10,603 nucleotides of DNA from an uncultured Lentisphaeria bacterium (GTDB lineage Bacteria; Verrucomicrobiota; Lentisphaeria; JABSQK01; CAJWLW01): the NCBI GenBank assembly GCA_913042885.1, contig CAJWLW010000157.1:1-10603 (forward strand), read 5' to 3'. Made by a program: the position numbers and the translations under genes. The notes beneath the pieces are model-generated. The model searched no databases. It was given only the letters and a program-made list of their open reading frames with translations, and had not been told where the DNA came from. Position 1 is the first letter of the stretch. Each line of letters starts with the position of its first letter. This document shows, in pieces, positions 1 to 7,442 of this stretch.

Positions 1-198
1 ATGGTGATTGTTCGGAACATGGAATGCCTCCTGATTTCGTTTTGTTTAAGCACGGTACCACCCCAAATTGAGGCAGTCTTATAAAATACGTTTGTTTGAT
101 GTAGACGCAAGTAGCGCAGATTACGTTCCGTAAGCCACCAAAAGGAGTTTTTTCCCCTGATAGTACCACGCTGCCTCCGTGCGCGTGCCGGCATTTGT
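1..198. other. Non-coding left edge, downstream of the aminotransferase gene
   Basis: No supported gene. The stretch is more AT-rich than the coding DNA next to it, with T/A runs near 80-88 and 148-154. The only open frame from base 1 is 27 codons ending at 84; it has no recognisable content and could be the tail of something starting outside the window. Small inverted repeats exist (TTACG/CGTAA around 121-133, AAAA-GGAG-TTTT around 140-152), but none makes a convincing intrinsic terminator for the minus-strand gene that ends at 199. Confidence 0.5.
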
Positions 199-1461
199 TC
201 AGATTGCGGCCATGCCGGCATCGATCGCGGCGAGCGTGCGTTCCAGCTCCTTATCCGTGTGCACGGCGCTGATGTACCAGCGGCCGTCGGGTAGGATAAG
301 GACATTATTCTCCAGCATGTTGCGGCGGAAGGCTGCGAACTTTTCTTTGTTGGCGGCCAGCGTGTCGGCATGCCTGAGCGGCAGTTCTTCGAGGTCGAAG
401 TGCATGCTGAATGCGGTGCCCACACCGGACGTGACTAACTGGTGCCCGTGTTCATGCGCTTTCGCCTCGAGACGTTCACGGATGGCATTGCCGTGCCCGT
501 GCATTCGTTCATAAGTGCCGGGGTGCGACAGGATGTCGATGGTGGCGATGGCTGCGGCGAGATTGTGTGACGAACCGTTGTAAGTGCCGTAGTGCACGGT
601 GCGCCCGTCACGCAACGCATCGAAAACTCCGCGGTGCCCGCCGACAGCGGACATGGTGAAGCCGCCCGCCATGGCTTTGGCATACACCGACAGGTCCGGC
701 TGCAGATCGAAGTATTCGCGGGCGCCGCCGAGGGCGACACGAAAGCCGGTAATGACTTCGTCGAAGATCGAGAGTGCTCCGTGCGCCCGGCACAACTCGA
801 TCAGGCCCAGGAGAAAACCGTCCTGCGGCATGCACGAACCGCTGTTGACGAGGATCGGTTCGGTGATGACGCAGGCGATTTCATCGCCTTGCGACTGCAG
901 CAGTTTGGTCAATGCGTCGAGATCGTTCCAGGGCAGAACCAGGGTGTCTTCGTACTCCTTTGCCGGCTGCCCGCCGCACATCGCTGCAGCGTTGCCGTTT
1001 TCGTCCATGGATATGAGGACGTTGTTGAACCAGCCGTGATAGTGACCGCTGAAGCGGACTATTTTGTCGCGGCCCGTCGTGGCGCGGGCAATGCGCAAGG
1101 TGGCCTGCACGGCTTCCGAACCGGTATTGGAAAAAATTACCTGGTCGATGCCGGGCACTGCGCCGACCATCTTTTGCGCCAACTCGATCTCCAGCTTGTG
1201 TTGGGCACCGAGGGTATAGCTGGTTTCCAGCTGGGCCCGGACCGCGGCGTTGATGTCCGGATGATTGGAGCCGACGATCAGCGGCCCCCAGGCCAGTGTG
1301 TATTCGACAAAGTCGTTGCCGTCGACGTCGTAGTAGCAGGGCCCGTCGGCGCGCTCAAAGTACTGCAGTGGCGTAATGTTCTTGCGGAATCCGCTGGAGA
1401 CACCGCCGACGAGCACCTCGGACGCTTCGTTGTGCAGTGCCTCTGATCTGGAGAAATCCAT
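199..1461 (-). CDS. Class III PLP-dependent aminotransferase, glutamate-1-semialdehyde aminomutase-like
   Basis: The 420-residue protein has the full length and motif order of fold-type I, class III aminotransferases. Visible are SNTGSEA (111-117) for cofactor phosphate binding, SGHYHGW (138-144), FDEVITGF (233-240) with the Asp that contacts the PLP ring nitrogen, and YAKAMAGG (260-267) with Lys262 as the expected Schiff-base lysine. YGTYNG (291-296) resembles the conserved segment after the lysine. The closest family by pattern is glutamate-1-semialdehyde 2,1-aminomutase (HemL, about 430 residues). The lysine region and N-terminus look more like the HemL-like paralogues annotated as 'aspartate aminotransferase family', and no other haem genes are nearby, so a true HemL role is not assumed. 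The ATG is supported by GGAGA five bases upstream (1467-1471, minus strand). It lies 225 nt downstream of the nucleotidyltransferase gene, so co-transcription is possible but not shown. That gap holds nothing clear beyond a small GGTTCA tandem (1531-1542). Confidence 0.9.
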   Translation of the reverse strand: MDFSRSEALHNEASEVLVGGVSSGFRKNITPLQYFERADGPCYYDVDGNDFVEYTLAWGPLIVGSNHPDINAAVRAQLETSYTLGAQHKLEIELAQKMVGAVPGIDQVIFSNTGSEAVQATLRIARATTGRDKIVRFSGHYHGWFNNVLISMDENGNAAAMCGGQPAKEYEDTLVLPWNDLDALTKLLQSQGDEIACVITEPILVNSGSCMPQDGFLLGLIELCRAHGALSIFDEVITGFRVALGGAREYFDLQPDLSVYAKAMAGGFTMSAVGGHRGVFDALRDGRTVHYGTYNGSSHNLAAAIATIDILSHPGTYERMHGHGNAIRERLEAKAHEHGHQLVTSGVGTAFSMHFDLEELPLRHADTLAANKEKFAAFRRNMLENNVLILPDGRWYISAVHTDKELERTLAAIDAGMAAI

Positions 1462-1686
1462 ATCTGTCTCCGGCTTGATGAATTGATGTTGATGCCCCGG
1501 CGCCTGGCCGAGGCTTCTTGTGGTGCTGCAGGTTCAGGTTCAGAGAGCTGTGAGTGCTATCGACAGATCCGGGATGACAGCTTCACCTGTCCCTCCGGTT
1601 GTGGAACGTCATATGTCACAACTCTGTTCTGCCGACACTATACCGCCTGACTGCGAGAGACGCACGCCGAACGACGTCTCCGATAT

Positions 1687-3333
1687 TTATCGACCTGCCA
1701 GGACCTTATCTGCTGCTGCCTGCCGCAACTGGGCAAGCTGTTCGACACCGATCCGCCCCATAGCCTCGTGCGCTTCCCGGAAGGATAGCGGATTGTCCAG
1801 AATCGGCTGGTCGTAGCAATTCTCGCGATCGCGCAGGTCCGTGTCTTCGTGAACCTGCACAAGCTGCCCGCCGTGGCCGGGCATAAACAGTGTCGTGCAG
1901 CGTTCGCCCGGGCCGGCATCGACAGGCTCCGAGGCGACGACCTTGTACGTGCCGCTGCGCGCTGCCAGCCGCAGCTCTCCAACGGTGCTGCCTACGTCGA
2001 ATGCCTGATCGGCGACAATCTCCTGCGCCCGCGTACCGATCAGCACGCTATCTGTGATGGTGCCGCGACCGCTCACGGTAACGCCGATCAACACGGATCC
2101 GCGCACTTCGACGTCCGGGCCAAGCTCACTGTCGACGATGCGATTGCCGTCGCTATCAGGTTCCACGTCTGCGATCTGCGCAATTGCCCGTGAGATTTCG
2201 CCCGCCGCCGAGGTTGCCCGCAAGGCAGTATAGAATTTGTAAATCTGCCGGTGCTGACCGATGTCGCCCCAGAACGGTTCGCCGCAATCCATGGCCCGCA
2301 TTTTCAGCCTGCGGCCGGTCTCATGCGCAACAGTCTCGATCACCCGGCGCAGGCGCGACAGGATATCCGGCATCATTTCATGCAATGCGGCCATCGCACG
2401 GTTTTCTTCGCAGGCCGCTGCCCACGCGGCTGTCCGCGCCGCCGGGTCATCGACAACAGCGATGGTCAACGCGGTGAAGAACTGCGGATCGAGGTCCGGT
2501 CGCTGCTGCCGGTTGGCGTCGGTGTCGTTCACGTCTGTTGAAAACTCTGCAAGCAGGGCGTCGAGCAACCGGTAGGAGACGGCGATCGACCCGAGATTAA
2601 TGCCGCCGAAAAGCTTGCCGTCGCGTCGTTGCAGCAGGCCGCGATCGGCGAGTTGTTCCATCTCTGCCAGCGGCCGTCGTGGAATGAACGCCGTGACCCG
2701 GCCATCGGCATCGATGCCGACCCAGTCCTTTTCCGCTGCCTGGTCGGCAGTCATTTCGCACACCGAGACGAAGCGGACGATATCTGCATTGGCCAATCTC
2801 GAATCGGTCTTGCGGAGGTCGCATGTCGGAATCTGAACTTCGTCGCCCCACTGCACCACGAGTCCGTCGAACCCCGAGCGGCGCAGGTACTGCTGCACCG
2901 GCACACGATAGTACATTGCCAGTTCGACCATCGACAGTTGGCGTCGGCTGCCGTCGGCACCCGTCGTCGAGACGTAGGTCGCGATCGCCGGCTTCTGAGC
3001 GTTGTCGGTCTCGGTAAACGGTGTTGCCCGTGTGCCCTCGCCAAAGACGAAGGCGACCAGACTTCCGCGGTCCTCGCGGACATACGGCTTCAGCCGTTGC
3101 CAGAGCAGGAGGATGCCGAAAGCCTGATTGACCGGCAGGTCCTCGTGAAACGACACAGCCTCGCGCGCCTTCAACGTTTCGCACGACCGGTCCAGGATGC
3201 TCTGCCAGAATTCTCGTGCCGATTCGGACCCAGAGACGGTACCGATGACCTCCGGAGTCTCACCGGCAGCGATGAGCTCGCGAGTGAAGGCGATGTTGCT
3301 CTTGATGATTTCTACAGCGTCGTGTTCAGTCAT
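1687..3333 (-). CDS. Divergent sugar-1-phosphate nucleotidyltransferase (probable mannose-1-phosphate guanylyltransferase role)
   Basis: 548 residues. GEGTR (98-102), followed by P-F-T and QKPA (113-116), matches the nucleotide-binding signature of sugar-nucleotide pyrophosphorylases (G-x-G-T-R...P...K-P). Here it sits about 95 residues in, after an alpha-helical N-terminal extension, not at the very start as is usual. GGINLGSIAVSY (243-254) corresponds to the sugar-binding strand, and WGDIG (355-359) to the metal/sugar 'W-x-D-[IV]-G' motif. Residues 405-440 show hexapeptide-like runs (VRGSVLIG, ITDSVLIG) as in left-handed beta-helix tails. The ATG at 3333 is chosen because it overlaps the upstream isomerase-mutase stop by 8 nt (ATGACTGA), which suggests translational coupling. 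A longer frame reaches 3516, but that part is read across the upstream gene. Context suggests that mannose-1-P made by the upstream enzyme is the substrate, giving GDP-mannose. UTP or another NTP cannot be excluded. Confidence 0.72.
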   Translation of the reverse strand: MTEHDAVEIIKSNIAFTRELIAAGETPEVIGTVSGSESAREFWQSILDRSCETLKAREAVSFHEDLPVNQAFGILLLWQRLKPYVREDRGSLVAFVFGEGTRATPFTETDNAQKPAIATYVSTTGADGSRRQLSMVELAMYYRVPVQQYLRRSGFDGLVVQWGDEVQIPTCDLRKTDSRLANADIVRFVSVCEMTADQAAEKDWVGIDADGRVTAFIPRRPLAEMEQLADRGLLQRRDGKLFGGINLGSIAVSYRLLDALLAEFSTDVNDTDANRQQRPDLDPQFFTALTIAVVDDPAARTAAWAAACEENRAMAALHEMMPDILSRLRRVIETVAHETGRRLKMRAMDCGEPFWGDIGQHRQIYKFYTALRATSAAGEISRAIAQIADVEPDSDGNRIVDSELGPDVEVRGSVLIGVTVSGRGTITDSVLIGTRAQEIVADQAFDVGSTVGELRLAARSGTYKVVASEPVDAGPGERCTTLFMPGHGGQLVQVHEDTDLRDRENCYDQPILDNPLSFREAHEAMGRIGVEQLAQLRQAAADKVLAGR

Positions 3334-6178
3334 CCGAAGACTCTCGAATCCATGTTTCCAATTGCCGCAGGATGCCGTTGGGTTCGGCGACGGCGAGGCG
3401 AATGATTTCATCGGCGCGCTCGGGAGTGTCGGCGCAGACGTACATTCGCAGTTGCGGCGCGTTGCCCGATGGGCGGACGTGCGCGATATCGCCGTTGTCG
3501 AAAAAGATACGCACACCGTCGATGTAGTTCAGTTCGGTGATTGCTCCGAACCCATCCGCCGGCGTAAAGAACGGCGCCAGGGCTCCGGGCACGTCGGTTG
3601 CCGGCGGAGACAGGCGCTGGAGAAGTGCCCGGCTGATGGCGGGGTCGAAGTTATCGAGCAGTCCGGCTTTGCTGAAGCGGTGTGGCAGCCGCGCGAAGAG
3701 CTCGGTCACCGGTACCCTGGCCTCGACGGCGGCATGCAGTGTTGCCAACAGCGGCAGCCCGGCGTCACGCGTTGGCAGGGCGGGGAGGAGGCGACCGTGC
3801 CGTTCAATCACCGAGCCGGTGAGAAAACCGCCGTTGGCTTCCCAGCCTACTCGCGCTGTTCCCGTTGCCTGGTCCATGCCGGCGACGACGAAGGGCGATC
3901 CGATTTTCGTTTTCAGCGGTTCGATGTCCTGCGCTCGGAAATGCAGATCGACCAGGTCGTTGACGCTGATCGGTACCGAGATCGAATCGGCATGCAGATA
4001 GTCGGCGACTACCACGCCGAGGACATCGCCGCTGTAAAACACCACCTTGCCGTCCGCATCGATACCGGTCATCAGCGGCCGGTCGCTGTCGCCGTCGGTC
4101 GAGATCACCGCGTCGACAGGGCCGTGTTCGGCCGCGGCTTTATCAGCCAGTTCCTGCAGCGTCTGGAGCCGGTCGACTGTGATATCCTCGGTATCGATAG
4201 CGACAAAAGACTCGCTGCGGCCCATCGGAATGACGTCGGCGCCGAGTGCGCGCAGCAGATCGACCAGCAGGTCACGGCCGACGGCAGAGTGCTGGTAGAA
4301 GACGACCCGCATCCCACGCAGACAATCCGGTGGCATGAAATCGAGATAGCGCTGTGTATATCGTTCGATGCCTTCCGGATCGGCAATCAGGCCTTTGGTC
4401 GGCTCGCGGAACATGCCGTCGTCGTCGAACTGCGAGGCATCGGCCGGGCACGCATAGGTTTCGTCGCGGATGGCAGCAACAGCGGCGAGGATTCCGGCTT
4501 CGTCGCTCTTGAGGATCTCACCATTGCTCTTGTTGAACTTGATGCCGTTGCGATCGAATGGAATATGGCTGCCGGTCACCATGATGCTCGGCTGCCGGTG
4601 CTGAATACCGTGATAGGTGAGTGCGGGTGTCGGCACGCGGCCGAGGTACTGCGCCTGCATGCCTTCGTCGGCGATGGCACCGGCGACGGCGCCGAGGATG
4701 CGCTCGGTGCTGGGGCGCATGTCGCCGCCGGTACTCACTGTCGTGCCGGCGGCGGCATCGCCGATAACCTGGAGGTAGCGCAGGAAGCCGCGACAGTTGA
4801 TGTACGCTTCGAGGTCGGTGATGTCGGTGATCAGACCGCGCAGCCCGCTGGTGCCGAAGCTCAGCGTACGCGGTTGCCGGGTGCGAAAATCCGGATGACT
4901 GGTCGCGCCAACTGCAGCTCGAAACAACCGGGCATCAGCGCTCGTGGTGATTGCACAGGCGGCACCGACCGGCAGGAACACAGCGGTGCTGCCATGCCGC
5001 GAGAAATTGCGGCCTCCGCAATCGGCGGTCACTTCGGTGTCGGCGTCGGTGGTCAGCACCAGCAGGATCTCGGCGCTGGTGGCGGCTGTGTGCGAGACAG
5101 TTTCTCCTCCAGTCAGGGGGCGATGCGACAGCTGGAATTCGTCGGCCGAGGTTTCGTACACCGACCAGTCGCCAGCCGCAACGGCAGCCAGAATCGTCGG
5201 GTCGTCGGCAGCGAAGTCGATGACCCGGGCCAGCTCGTCGGCGTCGATATGCTTCGGGGTGAGTCCGCTGCGCAGGACGTTGTTGGAGTTTGCCATGATC
5301 TCGACGGCCGTGCCCTCGAGATAGGTGTGCGTGATGCCCGGCGGCATATACAGCGCCTGCAGCGGCTGCAGGTGAATAAGTTGCAGGAACGGTATCGCGA
5401 ACAGCCCGCGGTCGCGGTCGTCATTTTGGGCGAACACCGCATCGGCACGCAGGAGCCAGTACTGCCAGTCGTCACGACTGAACGTGTCCCGTTTCTTGTC
5501 GAGCGTTGCGATAACGGGATTGAGAATGTCGTTGACGACAGGCTGCGGCAGCGACATGAACGCGGTAAACAATTCGCGTACGGCGGATGGTGAGCTGTCG
5601 GCAGCGGGCAGGTCGTCGGGAAATTTGGCGCTGGCGGCGAATGCCTGCAGATTTGCGGCGATCTCGCTGACCGGTCGCAAACCGGCGAGGGCGTACATGT
5701 CGGTGATGGCGACGGCCATTTCAACCTTGTGATTGCCGTCCTTGTAGTTGCGGTGCGCTGCGTCGATCGGGATCCCGGCAGCGTTTTCCCTGGCGAATCC
5801 GGCGGCTGCCTGAATGCGGTTCGGGTGTACCTGGATGGACAACGGCTGCGCCGCGCTCAGGACCTTGAAGAGAAACGGCAGTTCGCCGAATTTTTCGGCA
5901 CAGGCCGTGCCCAGCAACGTTTCGGCTGCTGCGTCGATCAACGTCCGCAGTGACACCGGTTCATCGAGTTGCACCAGTGCCGGCAGTTCCGGATGGGCGC
6001 CCATCCACACTTCCGCATACGGGCGGCGAGCGGTGTTGTCGTAGCCGAAGTGCTCGGGAATGAACTCCGGGTTGCCCCAGTCGTAGTTCTGGATACCGGG
6101 TTCGATCGGGACCGCCGCGGGCTGCTTCAGGTAAGCAGCGATATGCGCTGGGATAACTCGGGCGTTGTCCTGGCTCAT
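3326..6178 (-). CDS. Fusion of type I mannose-6-phosphate isomerase and phosphomannomutase (ManA-ManB type)
   Basis: 950 residues with two complete enzymes. Residues ~25-425 are a cupin-type phosphomannose isomerase: Gln116 and His118 in IQVHPN, Glu153 in HKVEMA and His284 in GITHTYLEG are the expected zinc ligands, and Arg303 in VLRSGL the expected catalytic Arg. Residues ~438-950 are an alpha-D-phosphohexomutase: substrate-phosphate start FGTSGLRG (441-448), active serine loop VTGSHIP with Ser537, metal loop DGDSDR (695-700), sugar loop WEANGG (779-784) and C-terminal phosphate loop RPSGNAP (902-908). No stop or frameshift separates the halves. The product would turn fructose-6-P into mannose-6-P and then mannose-1-P in the cytoplasm. 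The ATG has AGGA seven bases upstream (+ strand TCCT, 6186-6189). It is the first gene of a minus-strand pair with the overlapping nucleotidyltransferase. A TTGACA-like -35 lies at 6297-6302 (minus strand), but I see no good -10. Known bifunctional AlgA/ManC enzymes join a different isomerase to a guanylyltransferase, so this pairing is distinct. Confidence 0.93.
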   Translation of the reverse strand: MSQDNARVIPAHIAAYLKQPAAVPIEPGIQNYDWGNPEFIPEHFGYDNTARRPYAEVWMGAHPELPALVQLDEPVSLRTLIDAAAETLLGTACAEKFGELPFLFKVLSAAQPLSIQVHPNRIQAAAGFARENAAGIPIDAAHRNYKDGNHKVEMAVAITDMYALAGLRPVSEIAANLQAFAASAKFPDDLPAADSSPSAVRELFTAFMSLPQPVVNDILNPVIATLDKKRDTFSRDDWQYWLLRADAVFAQNDDRDRGLFAIPFLQLIHLQPLQALYMPPGITHTYLEGTAVEIMANSNNVLRSGLTPKHIDADELARVIDFAADDPTILAAVAAGDWSVYETSADEFQLSHRPLTGGETVSHTAATSAEILLVLTTDADTEVTADCGGRNFSRHGSTAVFLPVGAACAITTSADARLFRAAVGATSHPDFRTRQPRTLSFGTSGLRGLITDITDLEAYINCRGFLRYLQVIGDAAAGTTVSTGGDMRPSTERILGAVAGAIADEGMQAQYLGRVPTPALTYHGIQHRQPSIMVTGSHIPFDRNGIKFNKSNGEILKSDEAGILAAVAAIRDETYACPADASQFDDDGMFREPTKGLIADPEGIERYTQRYLDFMPPDCLRGMRVVFYQHSAVGRDLLVDLLRALGADVIPMGRSESFVAIDTEDITVDRLQTLQELADKAAAEHGPVDAVISTDGDSDRPLMTGIDADGKVVFYSGDVLGVVVADYLHADSISVPISVNDLVDLHFRAQDIEPLKTKIGSPFVVAGMDQATGTARVGWEANGGFLTGSVIERHGRLLPALPTRDAGLPLLATLHAAVEARVPVTELFARLPHRFSKAGLLDNFDPAISRALLQRLSPPATDVPGALAPFFTPADGFGAITELNYIDGVRIFFDNGDIAHVRPSGNAPQLRMYVCADTPERADEIIRLAVAEPNGILRQLETWIRESSDD

Positions 6179-6441
6179 GGGGTCATCCTGTTCGACAGCA
6201 TGGACGTGGTGTTGATTGACGCAGATTTATTCTTTGTCGACATGCTCCAGTTCCGTTGGGTGGGACAATCTCTACAGTCTGCTTGTGCTGGGATATTGTC
6301 AACCTGATCCGGTTGGTTTCGTTTCCCGGGATCGCCGGCATCTTGTCCGTTCAGTTATGGGCGTTTCCTGTCCGGGAAAAAATCAACTTAGTGATTTAAT
6401 TACACTAAGTATGGTTTATTATATACACAAATGAGGCGAAA
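6179..6441. other. Divergent intergenic regulatory region
   Basis: This 263-nt region separates the minus-strand sugar operon from the plus-strand Nudix regulator, so it must hold the promoters of both. It contains the palindrome at 6386-6410, an AT-rich segment right after it (TATTAT at 6417-6422) that could be the regulator's -10, and a minus-strand TTGACA at 6297-6302. TTTCCCGG (6322-6329) and CCGGGAAA (6372-6379) form a second perfect 8-bp inverted repeat, with arms 42 nt apart. Promoter assignments are weak; the palindromes are seen directly. Confidence 0.55.
6386..6410. promoter_or_regulatory. Candidate NrtR-type operator palindrome
   Basis: ACTTAGTG, a 9-nt AT-only centre, then CACTAAGT: a perfect 8+8 bp inverted repeat. 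The core half-sites TTAGTG/CACTAA span 21 bp (6388-6408), in keeping with the TTAGT...ACTAA type of site described for NrtR-family regulators. It lies 31 nt before the start codon of the Nudix/winged-helix gene and overlaps or touches its likely promoter, as expected for an autoregulatory operator. Whether it also reaches the divergent isomerase-mutase operon, whose start is 207 nt away, is unknown. Binding by the adjacent protein is inferred. Confidence 0.65.
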
Positions 6442-7137
6442 ATGGCTCAGAAATACTCATACAAATACCCCATGCATGCGCTCACTGTCGATTGCGTGGT
6501 TTTCGGGCTGGACGAGGATGAACTGAAAGTCATGCTTATTCAGCGTGGAGAAAAACCGTTCAAGGACCAGTGGGCACTGCCCGGCGGTTTTGTTAAGCCG
6601 AAGGAATCTGTTGACGATGCCGCACGTCGTGAGTTGGAGGAGGAAACGGGTATCCACAAAGTCTATCTCGAGCAGCTTTATACGTTCGGAGCGGTTGATC
6701 GCGACCCGCGCGAGCGCGTCGTCACGGTAGCTTACTATGCCCTCGTCAACCTGTCCGGACAGGTGATCCGCGCCACTACCGATGCTGCGGATGCCGCATG
6801 GTTCGGTGTCCATGATTGCCCGCCCCTGGCATTTGATCACGACGATGTTCTGGCCATGGCGCATCGGCGGCTGCAGGGCAAGGTGCGTTATCAGCCGATC
6901 GGTTTCGAGCTGCTGCCTGTGAAGTTCACACTTACGCAGCTTCAGCGTATGTACGAGGTCATACTCGAGAAGGAACTCGACAAGCGCAACTTCCGCAAGA
7001 AGATTCTGGCGATGGATCTGCTGATCGACTGCAACGAGATCGAGCGGGACGTGGCGCATCGCGCCGCGCGGCTGTACCGCTTCGGCGAACCCAGCTATAA
7101 GCGGTTGGTCAAAAGCGGTTTCAATTTCGAAATCTGA
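6442..7137 (+). CDS. NrtR-family transcriptional regulator: Nudix domain with C-terminal winged helix
   Basis: 231 residues, the usual NrtR-family length. Residues ~10-145 form a Nudix fold with a complete box: Gly49, Glu55, RELEEETGI (63-71), which satisfies G-x5-E-x7-R-E-U-x-E-E-x-G-U. Residues ~150-231 are the family's winged-helix domain ([43 protein letters not shown]). In this family the Nudix part senses ADP-ribose or related sugar phosphates and the winged helix binds a palindromic operator, usually as a repressor. Some members regulate NAD genes and others sugar genes. No NAD gene is visible here; the divergent neighbour is a mannose-sugar operon. Several studied NrtR proteins have a degenerate box, so the intact one here leaves hydrolase activity possible. 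A short purine-rich site (GAGG, 6433-6436) precedes the ATG. A perfect palindrome upstream suggests autoregulation. The family call is firm; the target is not known. Confidence 0.9.
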   Translation: MAQKYSYKYPMHALTVDCVVFGLDEDELKVMLIQRGEKPFKDQWALPGGFVKPKESVDDAARRELEEETGIHKVYLEQLYTFGAVDRDPRERVVTVAYYALVNLSGQVIRATTDAADAAWFGVHDCPPLAFDHDDVLAMAHRRLQGKVRYQPIGFELLPVKFTLTQLQRMYEVILEKELDKRNFRKKILAMDLLIDCNEIERDVAHRAARLYRFGEPSYKRLVKSGFNFEI

Positions 7138-7162
7138 AACGTTCAAACAAAGGACGTCCGCC

Positions 7163-7234
7163 GTGCTCGGTATTCGATTCATCAAGGCAGAAGCCGCCAC
7201 CCACATGATCCAGTACAAAGGCGGCCGTATATAG
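7163..7234 (+). pseudogene. Truncated N-terminus of an SPFH/band-7 ('virion core protein-like') gene
   Basis: From a GTG the frame reads 23 residues and stops at TAG (7232-7234). The peptide contains LGIRFIKAEAATHMIQY followed by KGGRI, which closely resembles the conserved start of a family of bacterial SPFH/band-7 membrane-associated proteins (pattern: [MF]-[FL]-G-I-R-F-I-K...T-T...[QR]-Y-x-G-G-K). Full members run to about 300 residues, so the rest is missing. AAAGGA (7149-7154) stands eight bases before the GTG, so the translation start is preserved. The seven codons after the stop (APGAGQA) may be a faint continuation of the family's next segment before a second stop. The gene begins 25 nt after the Nudix regulator and probably once formed an operon with it. 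The family assignment rests on remembered consensus only. Confidence 0.6.
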
Positions 7235-7253
7235 CGCCGGGCGCTGGCCAGGC

Positions 7254-7382
7254 GTGAATCTGCCGGAAATCGAGCGTCTCGAATTCTTCAGCGACGAGAT
7301 TGAGGCGGATTATCTTGCGTTCAACTCGGGAACGCACGTGGAGATTTCGATCGCTGCTGTGAAGGGGCAGCTTGCCGCATGA
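7254..7382 (+). CDS. Short open frame of unknown function, possible gene remnant
   Basis: A GTG-started frame of 42 codons ends at TGA 7382; without the GTG the frame is open from 7209. The peptide includes LPEIERLEFFSDEIEADYL and FNSGTHVEISI, a protein-like acidic composition with little of the Arg/Pro/Ala excess seen in spurious frames of this GC-rich DNA. I do not recognise a family. It has no good ribosome binding site. Lying directly after the truncated SPFH start, it is more likely the surviving C-terminal end of a deleted gene, possibly joined there by the same deletion, than an intact small gene. A real small protein cannot be ruled out. Confidence 0.3.
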   Translation: MNLPEIERLEFFSDEIEADYLAFNSGTHVEISIAAVKGQLAA

Positions 7383-7385
7383 TGG

Positions 7386-7410
7386 ACGATACCCGGGTGC
7401 GGGGTATTGT
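7386..7410 (+). repeat. Hairpin upstream of the binding-protein gene
   Basis: ACGATACCC (7386-7394) and GGGTATTGT (7402-7410) form a 9-bp stem with one G-T pair and a 7-nt loop. It starts just after the stop of the short remnant frame and ends 32 nt before the lipoprotein start. There is no T run after it, so it is a poor intrinsic terminator. It could be an operator, or a terminator that has lost its tail. Confidence 0.4.
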
Positions 7411-7442
7411 ACCGCTTCGCACAGCCAGGTTGAGATCCATCG

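Noticed and set aside
121..154. Terminator after the aminotransferase gene
   Set aside because: The inverted repeats are only 4-5 bp, and no T run follows them on the minus strand.
592..1446. A 284-codon plus-strand frame opposite the aminotransferase
   Set aside because: Shadow of the aminotransferase gene, with no domain and no ribosome binding site.
3334..3516. Longer N-terminus for the nucleotidyltransferase (start at 3516)
   Set aside because: The added 61 residues are rich in Ser, Arg and Pro and are read across the end of the upstream gene; the 8-nt overlapping ATG at 3333 is far more plausible.
3197..5593. A 798-codon open frame on the plus strand opposite the isomerase-mutase gene
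   Set aside because: It runs antisense to a protein with every catalytic motif intact; its own product shows no recognisable domain. Long antisense frames are common in GC-rich coding DNA.
6457..7218. A 253-codon minus-strand frame opposite the Nudix regulator
   Set aside because: The plus-strand frame encodes a complete Nudix/winged-helix protein; the antisense frame has no recognisable content.
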